Shown here piece after piece: positions 51,706-60,259 of a DNA stretch of 64,000 nt. A model generated the notes under the pieces. It made no database searches. It was not told the origin of the DNA and saw only the letters and a list, made by a program, of their open reading frames with translations. The first letter of the stretch is position 1; every line of letters starts with the position of its first letter. The DNA comes from WHSW01 sp963742205 (GTDB lineage: Bacteria > Actinomycetota > Thermoleophilia > Solirubrobacterales > 70-9). The stretch spans positions 434,001-498,000 of the forward strand of contig CAVUKZ010000009.1 in assembly GCA_963742205.1 (NCBI GenBank), read 5' to 3'. The position numbers were made by a program, and so were the translations under genes.

Positions 51706-52707
51706 TCAGCCGCTGCCGGCCTGCGGGGCCGCGGCCTTCGGGATCCGCCCGCGGAGGACCACCTCGCCGGGCTCGTCGATCACCAGGGCGGTGCTCTTGA
51801 TCGCCTTGCTCACGAGCTTGCGGATCGCCGAGATCGGCGCGACCGAGACGTCCACGTAGCGGACCCGGGCGACGATCGGCAGGACCGCGGCCGGGATCGA
51901 GTAGCGGTCCTGGAAGCTGCCGTTCTCAGAGACCGCCAGCGGCGACAGCGGGTATCCCTTGTCGCCCGTGAGCATCAGCCAGATCACATAGGTGCGATCC
52001 GCGGGCGCCGGGTCGAGGCCCTTGACGGAGACGTCGACGTAGGGCTGGTCACCTGTCGCGAGGCCGAAGATCGCGGTCCCGCTCGCGTTGCCGCCCGAGA
52101 CGGGGCGCAGCGCCACCCGCTGGATCTGTTCGTCGCTCTGCGAGGCGGTCGTCGTCGTGCTGGTGGCGTCGGCGGTCGCCGCGCCCTCGTCGCCGCCACC
52201 GAAGGCGCCGGTCACGCCGAGGACGACGGCGACGACGATCACCGCGGCGCTGGCGCAGATCACGATCAGCCGCGTCTGCGCCGAGGAGAGGCCGCTGCGC
52301 TTGCGCTCGGACTCGGCCGCGGACGTCGCGGGAGGCGGGGGAGGGGTCCGCCGCCGCAGGACGCCGCCGGCGGGGCGCGGCTGGCCGGGAAGGCGCGGCA
52401 GGTCCGCCGCCGGGAAGAGCTCGCTGAGGCGAGTGGAGAGCTCGGCGGCGAGCGCGTAGTCGGCGGGGTCGTCGCGCAGGTGGCGGGACGCGTCGGCGCG
52501 CCCGATCGGGTCCGCCTGGCCGAGCAGGTAGTCGGTGAGCCCCACGTTGCGATCCGGGTCGGCGCCGCCGAGCTCGGTGAGCGCGGCGCGGGCGCGGGCG
52601 CGGACCTCGGACTCGGGCTGTCCGAGCAGCTGCGCGAGGTCGTCGTAGCTCTTGCCCCGCTCGAGCAGCAGCTGCAGCGTCGCCCGCTGGTCGGCAGTCA
52701 TCGCCAT
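51706..52707 (-). CDS. Membrane protein with N-terminal sigma-region-4-like HTH and outside anti-sigma-K-like domain
   Basis: 333 residues from ATG 52707. Residues 4-46 form a sigma-70 region-4-like HTH (TLQLLLERGKSYDDLAQLLG, then SEVRARARAALTELGG). Residues 58-98 (LTDYLLGQADPIGRADASRH) resemble the cytosolic helical part of anti-sigma factors. One membrane span at about 147-169, a Thr-rich stretch, then an outside beta-domain (VALRPVSGGNASGTAIFGLA, YVIWLMLTGDKGYPLSPLAV) like the RskA/anti-sigma-K C-domain. Likely a membrane sensor that may bind DNA directly. No partner sigma gene adjacent. Confidence 0.65.
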   Translation of the reverse strand: MAMTADQRATLQLLLERGKSYDDLAQLLGQPESEVRARARAALTELGGADPDRNVGLTDYLLGQADPIGRADASRHLRDDPADYALAAELSTRLSELFPAADLPRLPGQPRPAGGVLRRRTPPPPPATSAAESERKRSGLSSAQTRLIVICASAAVIVVAVVLGVTGAFGGGDEGAATADATSTTTTASQSDEQIQRVALRPVSGGNASGTAIFGLATGDQPYVDVSVKGLDPAPADRTYVIWLMLTGDKGYPLSPLAVSENGSFQDRYSIPAAVLPIVARVRYVDVSVAPISAIRKLVSKAIKSTALVIDEPGEVVLRGRIPKAAAPQAGSG

Positions 52708-52715
52708 CGCGCGAA

Positions 52716-52721
52716 AGCCTA
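52716..52721 (-). promoter_or_regulatory. -10 box TAGGCT of the membrane HTH gene
   Basis: On the minus strand TAGGCT ends eight bases before the ATG at 52707. It faces away from an identical TAGGCT at 52767 on the plus strand. Confidence 0.4.
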
Positions 52722-52766
52722 GGGATTGGGGGATCTCCGCCACGCAGCCCGCCTGGCGCCGGTGGA

Positions 52767-52772
52767 TAGGCT
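52767..52772 (+). promoter_or_regulatory. -10 box TAGGCT of the thioesterase gene
   Basis: TAGGCT ends six bases before the ATG at 52779; leaderless start predicted. Paired with the divergent TAGGCT at 52716-52721. Confidence 0.4.
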
Positions 52773-52778
52773 GCGCCG

Positions 52779-53162
52779 ATGCAGGCCTCGACCCACCTCG
52801 CGGAGCTGCTCGGGATCGAGATCCTCGATCCGGGGCCCGACCCCGCCCGCGCCCGGCTCGAGGTGACCCCCTCCGTCTGCCAGCCGTTCGGGATCGTCCA
52901 CGGCGGCACCTTCGCCGCGCTGGCCGAGACCCTGTGCTCGCTGGCGACCTACGAGGCGGTGAAGGACGACGGCATGCTCGCGCTCGGGCAATCCAACCAG
53001 GCGAGCTTTATGCGGCCGATCAGCGCCGGGAGCGTCCACGCCGAGGCGCGCCCCCGGCACCGCGGCCGCACGACCTGGGTCTGGGACACGGAGATCACCG
53101 ACGACGACGGCCGTCTCTGCGCGCTCGTTCGGATGACGGTCGCGGTTCGCCCGGCGCCCTAG
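52779..53162 (+). CDS. PaaI-type hotdog-fold acyl-CoA thioesterase
   Basis: 127 residues. Hotdog signature: FGIVHGGTFAALAETLCSLA, with the H-G-G-x-(x)-A-x-x-E active site, followed by ALGQSNQASFMRPISAGSVH and TWVWDTEITDDDGRLCALV. Hydrolyses acyl-CoA thioesters; menaquinone-pathway DHNA-CoA thioesterase or phenylacetyl-type substrates are possible. Its stop and the stop of the convergent oxidoreductase share the same CTAG (53159-53162). Confidence 0.85.
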   Translation: MQASTHLAELLGIEILDPGPDPARARLEVTPSVCQPFGIVHGGTFAALAETLCSLATYEAVKDDGMLALGQSNQASFMRPISAGSVHAEARPRHRGRTTWVWDTEITDDDGRLCALVRMTVAVRPAP

Positions 53163-54070
53163 TCGTCCTCGGACACCCGGAGCACTACCTTGCCCCGCGT
53201 CCCCGGCTCCATCGCCCGCTCGAACGCCGCCCGGAAGTCGTCGAGCGCGAAGACGCTGTCGATCGCCGGACGGAGCTCGCCGCCGTCGACAAGCCGCGCG
53301 AGCTCGATCAGCTGCGCGCGGCTCGGCTCGACCGTGAAGTAGACGCTGCGGACCTGCAGCTCCGGGCCGGTCGCGGGCGGCTCCTCGACGATCGAGACGA
53401 GCCTCCCGCCCGGCCGCAACACCGTCGGCGAGCGCTCGAGCCGCTCGCCGCCGGCGGTGTCGAAGACGAGGTCGACGGGCTCGACGACGTCGGTGAAGCT
53501 GTCCGCGGCGTAGTCGACCACCTGGTCGGCCCCGAGCGCCCGCGCGCGCTCGACCGACCCCGCCGAGGCGGTCCCGATCACCTGCGCGCCGCGCTGGCGG
53601 GCCAGCTGGGTCGCGAACTGGCCGACCCCGCCCGCGGCGCCGTGGATCAGCACCCGCTCGCCCGCCTCCAGGCCTCCGTGATCGAACAGCCCCTGCCAGG
53701 CCGAGAGGCCCGCGAGCGGGATCGACGCACTCTCGACCGCGTCGGTGGCCTCCGGCTTCGGCGCGAGCCGCGAGGCCGGAACCGTCGCGTAGTCGGCGGC
53801 GACGCCGTCGCGGTCCCATCCGGTGAGCGCGTAGACGCGATCGCCGACGGCGACCCCGGCGACGTCGTCGGCGATGGCGGCGACCACGCCACAGAGCTCG
53901 TAGGAGGGGATCGCTGGCAACCGGTCGAGCGGCCACTCCAGCTCGTCCCGGGTGATCGCCGCCGCCTCGACCCGGACCAGCGCCTCGCCAGGCCCGGGCA
54001 CCGGGGTGGCGATCCGCTCGTTCACGAGCTGCTCGGGGCCGCCCGGCGCCGTGAGGCGCACCGCGCGCAT
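53159..54070 (-). CDS. NADPH:quinone oxidoreductase-like MDR protein, zinc-free
   Basis: 303 residues from ATG 54070 (GGAG just upstream; a GTG at 54085 is an alternative). MDR fold: MRAVRLTAPGGPEQL, GDRVYALTGWDRDG, then the NADPH loop VLIHGAAGGVGQFATQLARQ, VIGTASAGSVERARALGADQ and VDYAADSFTD. No zinc-ligand Cys set, so it belongs to the quinone-oxidoreductase branch. Two bases downstream of nadE and probably co-transcribed. Confidence 0.85.
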   Translation of the reverse strand: MRAVRLTAPGGPEQLVNERIATPVPGPGEALVRVEAAAITRDELEWPLDRLPAIPSYELCGVVAAIADDVAGVAVGDRVYALTGWDRDGVAADYATVPASRLAPKPEATDAVESASIPLAGLSAWQGLFDHGGLEAGERVLIHGAAGGVGQFATQLARQRGAQVIGTASAGSVERARALGADQVVDYAADSFTDVVEPVDLVFDTAGGERLERSPTVLRPGGRLVSIVEEPPATGPELQVRSVYFTVEPSRAQLIELARLVDGGELRPAIDSVFALDDFRAAFERAMEPGTRGKVVLRVSEDD

Positions 54071-54086
54071 GGTCTCCGCGACCACG

Positions 54087-55739
54087 TCAGCCGCCGAACC
54101 TGTTGGTGATCGGCAGCCGCCGGTCGCGGCCGAACGCCTTGCTCGTGATGCGAATCCCGGGCGGCGCTTGGCGGCGCTTGTACTCGGCCAGGTCCACCAG
54201 CCTGATGATCTCGTCCACGGCGTCGGCCGGCAGCCCCTCGGCGACCAGCTCCCCGCGCGACAGGTCGCGCTCGACGTAGCCCTCGAGCACCCGGTCGAGC
54301 AGCTCGTACGGCGGCAGCGAGTCCTCGTCGCGCTGATCGGCGCGAAGCTCGGCCGAGGGGGCGCGTTCGAGCACCGAGCGCGGCACCAGGTCGCGCCCGG
54401 CGCGCACGTTTCGATGGTCGACGAGCTCGTAGACGAGCTGCTTCGGCACGTCCTTGATCACGGCGAGGCCGCCGGCCATGTCCCCGTAGAGCGTCGCGTA
54501 GCCGACCGACATCTCGCTCTTGTTGCCCGTGGTGAGGACGAGCGCGCCGCGGTCGTTGGACAGGGCCATCAGCAGGTTGCCCCTGATGCGAGCCTGGATG
54601 TTCTCCGCCGCCAGCCCCTCGCCGCTCCAGCTCCCTGCGAGCGTCTCGTGGTAGGCGTGAGCCGCGGCGTCGATCGGCAGCTCGATCAGCTCCGCGCCCA
54701 GGGTCGCGGCGATCGCGCGGGCGTCGGCCTGCGTCCCCTCGCTCGAGTATCGGGAGGGCATCACCACGCAGGTGAGCCGTTCGGCGCCGAGCGCATCGGC
54801 CGCGACGAGCGCCACCAGCGCCGAGTCGATGCCTCCCGACAGGCCCACGATGGCGCGCTCGAAGCCGTTCTTGCGGGTGTAGTCGTGCACGCCGAGCACG
54901 AGCGCCTCATAGACCTCGTCCAGGTCATCGAGCGGCTCCTCCAGCCGTCCCGGCGGCCCGCCGAGCTCCCACAGCAGCAGGTCGGGGGCGAACTGCCGGG
55001 CCCTGGCCACGGTCTCGCCCGCGGCGTCGACGACGAAGCTGTGGCCGTCGAAGACGAGCTCGTCCTGGCCGCCGACCAGATTGCAGAAGGCGATCGGCAC
55101 GCCGTAGGCGCGGGCCCGCTCCGCGAACATCTCCTCGCGCTCGATGCCCTTGCCGCGCAGGTAGGGCGAGCCCGACGCGTTCAGGAGGAGTTGCGCCCCG
55201 GCCTGCGCCTCCAGCGAGCCGGGCGGCCCCGGCTCCCAGAGGTCCTCGCAGATCGTGAGCCCGAGGCGCGTTCCGCCGAGCTCGATCAGCTGCGGCTCCC
55301 CACCGGGCTCGAAGTAGCGGACCTCGTCGAAGACGCCGTAGTTGGGGAGCCGGTTCTTGCGGTAGACGGCCTCGATCTCGCCGTCCCGCAGGGCCGCGAG
55401 CGAGTTGTGGACCGGGCGCCTCGCGGGGCCGTCCGGCAGCCGGTCGGAGCGCTCACCGGCGGCGGGCTCGGCGAATCCGACCAGCGCCGTGATCCCCCGC
55501 GCCTCGCCCGCGAGCCGCTCGAGCGCGGCGACGTTTGCCTCGGCGAAGTGGTGCTTGAGATAGAGGTCCTCAGCCGGGTAACCAGGGAGTGAGAGCTCGG
55601 GCAGGACGACGAGTTCCGCCCCCGCCTCGCGGGCGTCGGCGATCGCCGCGGCGATCAGCCGGGCGTTGCCCTCGATGTCACCGACGGTGGGGTCGATCTG
55701 GGCCAACGCAACCGTTAGTCCACTGGGGGGTTGGTTCAT
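54087..55739 (-). CDS. nadE: Glutamine-dependent NAD(+) synthetase NadE
   Basis: 550 residues, two domains. The nitrilase-type glutaminase (1-260) has the Glu in LVVLPELSLPGYPAEDLYL, Lys in YRKNRLPNYGVFDE and Cys in LGLTICEDLWEPG. The synthetase domain has the P-loop IVGLSGGIDSALVALVAADA, LTTGNKSEMSVGYATLYGDM and KDVPKQLVYELV. Amidates deamido-NAD to NAD. This is the short (about 550) form, not the 680-residue mycobacterial type. ATG 55739 is chosen because TACTGT lies six bases upstream. Confidence 0.94.
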   Translation of the reverse strand: MNQPPSGLTVALAQIDPTVGDIEGNARLIAAAIADAREAGAELVVLPELSLPGYPAEDLYLKHHFAEANVAALERLAGEARGITALVGFAEPAAGERSDRLPDGPARRPVHNSLAALRDGEIEAVYRKNRLPNYGVFDEVRYFEPGGEPQLIELGGTRLGLTICEDLWEPGPPGSLEAQAGAQLLLNASGSPYLRGKGIEREEMFAERARAYGVPIAFCNLVGGQDELVFDGHSFVVDAAGETVARARQFAPDLLLWELGGPPGRLEEPLDDLDEVYEALVLGVHDYTRKNGFERAIVGLSGGIDSALVALVAADALGAERLTCVVMPSRYSSEGTQADARAIAATLGAELIELPIDAAAHAYHETLAGSWSGEGLAAENIQARIRGNLLMALSNDRGALVLTTGNKSEMSVGYATLYGDMAGGLAVIKDVPKQLVYELVDHRNVRAGRDLVPRSVLERAPSAELRADQRDEDSLPPYELLDRVLEGYVERDLSRGELVAEGLPADAVDEIIRLVDLAEYKRRQAPPGIRITSKAFGRDRRLPITNRFGG

Positions 55740-55745
55740 CGGCAC

Positions 55746-55751
55746 ACAGTA
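55746..55751 (-). promoter_or_regulatory. -10 box TACTGT of nadE
   Basis: Minus-strand TACTGT ends six bases before the nadE ATG and its last base is the first base of the divergent protease ATG (55751). Confidence 0.45.
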
Positions 55752-57331
55752 TGTTCAGACGCTTGATCGACATCCGGAACCAGGTGGGGACGGTGACCGT
55801 GCTCATGGCCGCGGTCGGCGCCCTCGCCGGGCCGGCGGCGGCGCTCGCGCAGCAGCCCGCGACCGCTCCGTCCGTAGCCGTCGCCTCGCAGGCGCTGACG
55901 GCCGCGCAGCAGGCGCTCGCGCCGGCCGACGGAGCGGCCGTGACCGAGGCGGCGCCGCAGGCGAGCGCGGCCCTCAACGGCCTGGCCGCCGCCTACCCCG
56001 AGCTGGGCGACCGCGCGCGTCGCGAGGCCCGCGGGCTGCTGGCCCGCCCAACCGACGGCGCCGCGGACCGCTTCGGCGACGGCTACCCGGCCGGCGCCCC
56101 GGTCGCGAGCGCGGAGAGCCCGCACTTCTGCGTCTTCTGGGTCTCCGACGCCGGCTACGCCGACGCGCCCCGCCTCGCCGACTCCGACCTCGACGGCGTG
56201 CCCGACTACGTCGAGTCGATCCTCGGGATCGCGGAGTACTCGTACGGGATCGAGGTCGCTCCCGGACCGCTCGGCTGGGCGCCCCCGAAGCCCGACGTGC
56301 AGGGCTGCGGCACCGACCCGAGCCTGCGGGCGGACATCTACCTGAAGGAGATCGGGACCGAGGGGCTGTTCGGTTACGAGTCGCCCGATCCGGGTCAGGG
56401 CCGGCAGCGCAGCCAGTACGGCTACCTGGTGCTCGACGACGACTACTCGCCGGACGAGTTCCCGGGGTTCGCGAACCCGTCGGTGCCCGCCAGCGTCACC
56501 TTCGCCCACGAGTTCAACCACCTGCTGCAACAGAACTACGACAGCTTTCAGGACCTGTGGATGTTCGAGTCGACGGCGGTGTGGGCCGAGGAGAAGGTCT
56601 ACCCGCAGATCAACGACTACGTCAACTACGTCCACGCGTTCGCCAGCTTCCCGGGCGCGCCGATGACGACGGCGTTCCCGCCGCAGAAGCGCAAGTCGCT
56701 GAAGATCTACGGCTCGGCCGTCTGGAACCACTGGCTCGACACGGGCGGCGGGGGCTACGGCGCCGGCGCGATTCGACACGCCTGGGAGGTCTCCGACGTC
56801 GCCAAGCCGCACGACTTCTCGCTCGCCGCGTATGACCGGTCGATCTCGCGGGCGGGCGGGCGCAGCTTCAGCCGCGAGTTCGCCTCGTTCGCCGCGGCGA
56901 CGGCGGAATGGCGCACGGGGCTCGGCAACTTCCCCGACCACGCCATGTACCCGGACGTGAAGCGCAACCGCGGGCTGCACCGGGGCAGCGGCGAGTCGTT
57001 CGACCTTCAGCACACGGCGTACCGGCTGTTCTCGGTCGAGCCCGGGCGCTCAAACGACGAGATCAGCCTCCGGCTCACTGCCGAGTCCGGCGTCCGGTCG
57101 GCTGTGGCGCTCGTGGCGCGAAAGGGCGACCCGCTCACGGGCACGGTCACGCGCCGGCTCAAGTTCGTCGACCAGGGCGGGCGCACCTCGGTGACGCTCG
57201 AGCGCCCCCACCGCTACGAGCGGATCACCGGCGTGATCGTCAACGCCGACGCCCGCGTGAGCGGGTTCACCGCGGGCGACTGGGTCTACAGCAAGGACGG
57301 CTCACGCTTCCATGCGCGGCTGATCGGCTAG
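55751..57331 (+). CDS. Secreted zinc metalloprotease-like protein (MXAN_6640 type)
   Basis: 526 residues. Signal peptide about 1-38 (VTVLMAAVGALAGPAAALAQ). The catalytic segment has VTFAHEFNHLLQQNYDSF, an HExxH zinc motif (HEFNH), followed by LWMFESTAVWAEEKVYPQIN, where a Glu could be the third ligand. Before it, SDLDGVPDYVESILGIAEYS resembles a calcium-binding D-x-D-x-D loop. This organisation matches secreted proteins annotated as MXAN_6640 family putative metalloproteases. A C-terminal beta domain follows (VTRRLKFVDQGGRTSVTLER). Divergent from nadE with only 11 bases between start codons. Confidence 0.75.
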   Translation: MFRRLIDIRNQVGTVTVLMAAVGALAGPAAALAQQPATAPSVAVASQALTAAQQALAPADGAAVTEAAPQASAALNGLAAAYPELGDRARREARGLLARPTDGAADRFGDGYPAGAPVASAESPHFCVFWVSDAGYADAPRLADSDLDGVPDYVESILGIAEYSYGIEVAPGPLGWAPPKPDVQGCGTDPSLRADIYLKEIGTEGLFGYESPDPGQGRQRSQYGYLVLDDDYSPDEFPGFANPSVPASVTFAHEFNHLLQQNYDSFQDLWMFESTAVWAEEKVYPQINDYVNYVHAFASFPGAPMTTAFPPQKRKSLKIYGSAVWNHWLDTGGGGYGAGAIRHAWEVSDVAKPHDFSLAAYDRSISRAGGRSFSREFASFAAATAEWRTGLGNFPDHAMYPDVKRNRGLHRGSGESFDLQHTAYRLFSVEPGRSNDEISLRLTAESGVRSAVALVARKGDPLTGTVTRRLKFVDQGGRTSVTLERPHRYERITGVIVNADARVSGFTAGDWVYSKDGSRFHARLIG

Positions 57332-57338
57332 ACCCCGG

Positions 57339-58043
57339 TCAGGGCCGCTGCAGCCGCGTGCTGCCGATGTTGGTGACGATCAGGGCCACCACGGTGACCA
57401 GGTAGATCTGCCCGATCAGCGCCTCAGTGATCGCCAGCGAGCGCCCCAGGTCGTGCGCGGCGGTCAGGTCGCCGTACCCGGTCGTGGTCATGGTGACGAA
57501 GCTGAAGTACAGGAAGTCCGAGATGCCGCCGCCATGCTGCTGGGCGAAGAAGCTGCCGTCCTCGACCGCGGAGATGACCCCGTAGGCGAACGCGAACCCG
57601 CTGCCGATCAGCAGGTAGACGCAGAGCACACCGGCCATCGTCCGCAGCGTGATCGCGTGGTCGCGGCGCGCCTGGACGACGATCCCGCGGATGATCGCCG
57701 CCGGTGCCAGGACCACGAACAGGAACCCGAGCAGGCGCCCGGCGCCGTCGTCGAGCTCACCCGACCCGATCAGGATCCCGGTCGCGGCCAGGAACGCGAT
57801 CACGGCGATCGCGACGGCGGCGTGGATGAGCCAGGTGCGCACCCCGGAAACGTGCAGGGCGGCGATCAGCGTCAGGCCCTGGAGCCCGATCGTGATCACC
57901 TGGGCGACGTCGGACTCCGGCGCGGCGAGCTGGAACGTGATCGAGACCAGGATCAGGACCAGCAACCACCCGTACCCGAACCCGTCGCCGTGCGTGTGGC
58001 GCTGCAGCAGCGGTGCGTCGCTCGGCAGGGAGGACCCGGACAT
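57339..58043 (-). CDS. Two-pore-helix potassium channel-like protein
   Basis: 234 residues. About six hydrophobic segments; the pore module is at the C-terminus: helix VLCVYLLIGSGFAFAYGVIS, pore loop ISDFLYFSFVTMTTTGYGDL with the K+ selectivity filter TTTGYGD (186-192), and inner helix GQIYLVTVVALIVTNIG. No cytosolic RCK/TrkA-N domain. Convergent with the protease gene, eight bases apart. ATG at 58043 with AGGGG upstream. Confidence 0.85.
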   Translation of the reverse strand: MSGSSLPSDAPLLQRHTHGDGFGYGWLLVLILVSITFQLAAPESDVAQVITIGLQGLTLIAALHVSGVRTWLIHAAVAIAVIAFLAATGILIGSGELDDGAGRLLGFLFVVLAPAAIIRGIVVQARRDHAITLRTMAGVLCVYLLIGSGFAFAYGVISAVEDGSFFAQQHGGGISDFLYFSFVTMTTTGYGDLTAAHDLGRSLAITEALIGQIYLVTVVALIVTNIGSTRLQRP

Positions 58044-58088
58044 CGGCCCCTTTCATACGGCGCGGGCCGGACGGAGGCGACGGGCTGG

Positions 58089-58094
58089 TAGCCT
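58089..58094 (+). promoter_or_regulatory. -10 box TAGCCT of the 139-residue ORF
   Basis: TAGCCT ends nine bases before the ATG at 58104, in the gap between divergent genes. Confidence 0.35.
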
Positions 58095-58103
58095 CGCGCC
58101 GCG

Positions 58104-58523
58104 ATGGCCAGCGACGAGTTCCGGGTCGAGGTTGACATCCACGAGTCGGTCCACGGCCGGCTCACCGAGAAGCTGCGCTCTCTCGATCTCGACGACGAGG
58201 TCAAGGACCGCCTCGGCGACCGCGTGATCGTCACCCGCGACGGGGAGAAGATGTACGTCTACACCCAGTCGGCCGATGCGGCGAAGGAGGCCGAGCGGGT
58301 CGTGGGTGAGGTCCTCGGCGAGGAGGGCCTCGAGGGCGAGGTCAGGCGCCGCCGGTGGAACCAGGGCGAGCGCTTCTGGCAGGACGCCGACGAGGAGCTC
58401 GAGCCGCCGGACCCGTCAACCCCGCCGGACCCGGCCGAGCACGCCACCAACCGGGACGTCCCGCACCCCCTCTTCGTCTACATCGAGGGGCACGAGCCAG
58501 AGTTCCTGCGCGACCTGCTCTGA
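58104..58523 (+). CDS. Hypothetical acidic soluble protein
   Basis: 139 residues, no signal or membrane span. The N-terminal half has an alpha/beta pattern (FRVEVDIHESVHGRLTEKLR, DRVIVTRDGEKMYVYTQSAD, AERVVGEVLGEEGLEGEV), reading like a small ferredoxin-fold module; then a Pro/Asp-rich linker (PPDPSTPPDPAEH) and HPLFVYIEGHEPEFLRDLL. No family recognised with confidence. It is monocistronic, followed by two hairpins. Confidence 0.65.
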   Translation: MASDEFRVEVDIHESVHGRLTEKLRSLDLDDEVKDRLGDRVIVTRDGEKMYVYTQSADAAKEAERVVGEVLGEEGLEGEVRRRRWNQGERFWQDADEELEPPDPSTPPDPAEHATNRDVPHPLFVYIEGHEPEFLRDLL

Positions 58524-58540
58524 GCGCGGACGCGCGGTAG

Positions 58541-58566
58541 CGAAGTGGCCGATGGAGGCCACTTCG
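58541..58566. terminator. 10-bp hairpin after the 139-residue ORF
   Basis: CGAAGTGGCC, loop GATGGA, GGCCACTTCG: a perfect stem 17 bases past the stop codon. No U-tract; probable terminator. Confidence 0.5.
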
Positions 58567-58594
58567 TGACTTGAGCCCACGCGATCCGAGCCGA

Positions 58595-58629
58595 CTGACG
58601 TTCTGCACCCACCAGGTGCAAAACGTCAG
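58595..58629. terminator. Hairpin, second copy of the GACGTTTTGCACC element
   Basis: CTGACGTTCTGCACC, loop CACCA, GGTGCAAAACGTCAG: one mismatch in 15 bp and the same arms as 5156-5189. The right arm contains the stop codon of the multicopper oxidase gene (58626-58628). Lies between convergent genes, fitting a bidirectional terminator. Confidence 0.6.
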
Positions 58630-60234
58630 CCTCGTGATCCACCGAGCAGCGGGCCCGGCGGCGTGAGCCGCGCGACGACCTCGAACTGCGACATCAGGCC
58701 GTGGTCCTCGTGGTCGAGCATGTGGCAGTGGATCACGTACTTGCCGGTGAAGTCGCTGAAGTGGCCGGCGACGCGGATGCGGTCGCCCGGCTCGAGCAGG
58801 AAGGTCTCCTTCAGGCACCGCTCCCAGGGCTTGGGCGAATGCCCGTTGCGCTCGAGCATGTACCAGTCGGTCGAGTGCATGTGCATGGCGTGGGCGACCG
58901 CCGTGCGGTTGTGAAGCTCCCAGGTCTCGGTCGTCCCCAGCACCGGGAAGGCCTGCGACTGCGAGGGGTCGAATGTCTTGCCGTTGATCAGCCAGGTCGG
59001 CGTGAAGCCCTTGCTGATCGTCAGCTTCCACTTGCGGTCGGGGGTGGGGGAGGCGTCGTTGACCCAGTCGGGCAGCGGCCGCAGGCTCGCCGGGATCCGG
59101 CTGGTGTCCGTGGCCTTGCGGCCGACCCGGAACTCCATCAGGTCACCGTCGAAGGTGTGCGACGCGAGCCCGCCGTCCTGGGGCCGGCGGCGGCTTCGCA
59201 GCCGGACGCGCTCGCCGGCGAGGTGGCGAAAGTCGAGGATCAGCTCGACGCGCTCGCCGGGGCTGATCAGCGCCCGGCGCCGCTTGATCGGGCCCGGCAT
59301 CAGGCCGCTCTCGGTCGCGATCTGGGTCAGCTTCGAGCCGTCGGAGAGCTCGAGGTTGAAGAGGCTGAAGTTGGCCGCGTTGAGGATCCGCACGCGGTAG
59401 CGGGCGGCCCGCACCTTGTGGTACGGACGATCGACGCCGTTGACGAGCGCCAGACGGCCGAAGACCCCGTCGTTGGGCGCGTGGGCGCCGCTCGCGAACG
59501 GGTCGGTGAGCTGGTTGTGCTTGTCGAAGGAGCGGTCGACGAGCATCAGCGGGATGTCGCGCTCGCCGGCCGGCAGGGGCAGCGATGAATCCAGCTCGTC
59601 GTCGATGATCATCATCCCGGCGAGCCCCCGCCACACGTTTTGGGCCGTGCGCTCGAGTCGGTGGTCGTGGTACCACTGAAATGCGGCCCGCTCGGGACCG
59701 CCGTCCTCGATCAGGTCGTAGCGGTAGGTGCGCTCGCCGCCGGGCTCGATCAGCAGGTCGTTGCCCGAGTCGGCGGGCGCGAGCCGATCCGAGATCCGGC
59801 AATACAGCGCGCGCGGCTGGCGGGCCGTGAGGCCGCCGGGCTGACCGTCCTCGGAGGAGCGGTTGTGGCCGCCGTGGAGGTGAACGCTGAGCTCGCCGGC
59901 CTTCGGCGGCAGCCGGTGCACGAACGTGACGTCCGTCGGCTGCCCCGACGGGCGCCGGATGGTCGGGCCCGGGAAGGAGCCCCCGTAGGTCCACATCTTG
60001 GTCTTCGGCCCCGGGAGGATCCCGATGCGCGCCTGGCGCATCTCGATCCGGATCTGCGGATCGCTGAGGACCGGCGGGATCCGCAGCCGGGCCCTGAAAG
60101 CCGCGCTTGGCCTGCTCGGCGGCCATCGCGGGCAGGCCGAGACCGCCGGGTCGCAGGCGGACCGGCAACACCAGTGCCAGCCCGCCCGCGGCCGCGGCGG
60201 AGAGCAGCGCTCGACGCGAAAGGCGCCCGTCCAT
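58626..60234 (-). pseudogene. Tat-exported multicopper oxidase, one frameshift near 60105
   Basis: Start ATG 60234 gives a twin-arginine signal (MDGRLSRRALLSAAAAGGLA). One extra G in the cagggcccgg run near 60105 shifts the frame; the remaining 500 residues are intact. All copper motifs are there: LSVHLHGGHN and FQWYHDHRLERTAQN (type 2/3), AHAMHMHSTDWYML and VIHCHMLDHEDHGLMSQF (type 1 plus 2/3, with HCH). It resembles CotA/bilirubin-oxidase-like enzymes that oxidise phenols, Cu(I) or other metals with O2. A cupredoxin gene lies directly upstream on the same strand. Likely functional if the indel is an error. Confidence 0.8.
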
Positions 60235-60259
60235 GGGTACCGCTGCTCGTGGCCGGTCG

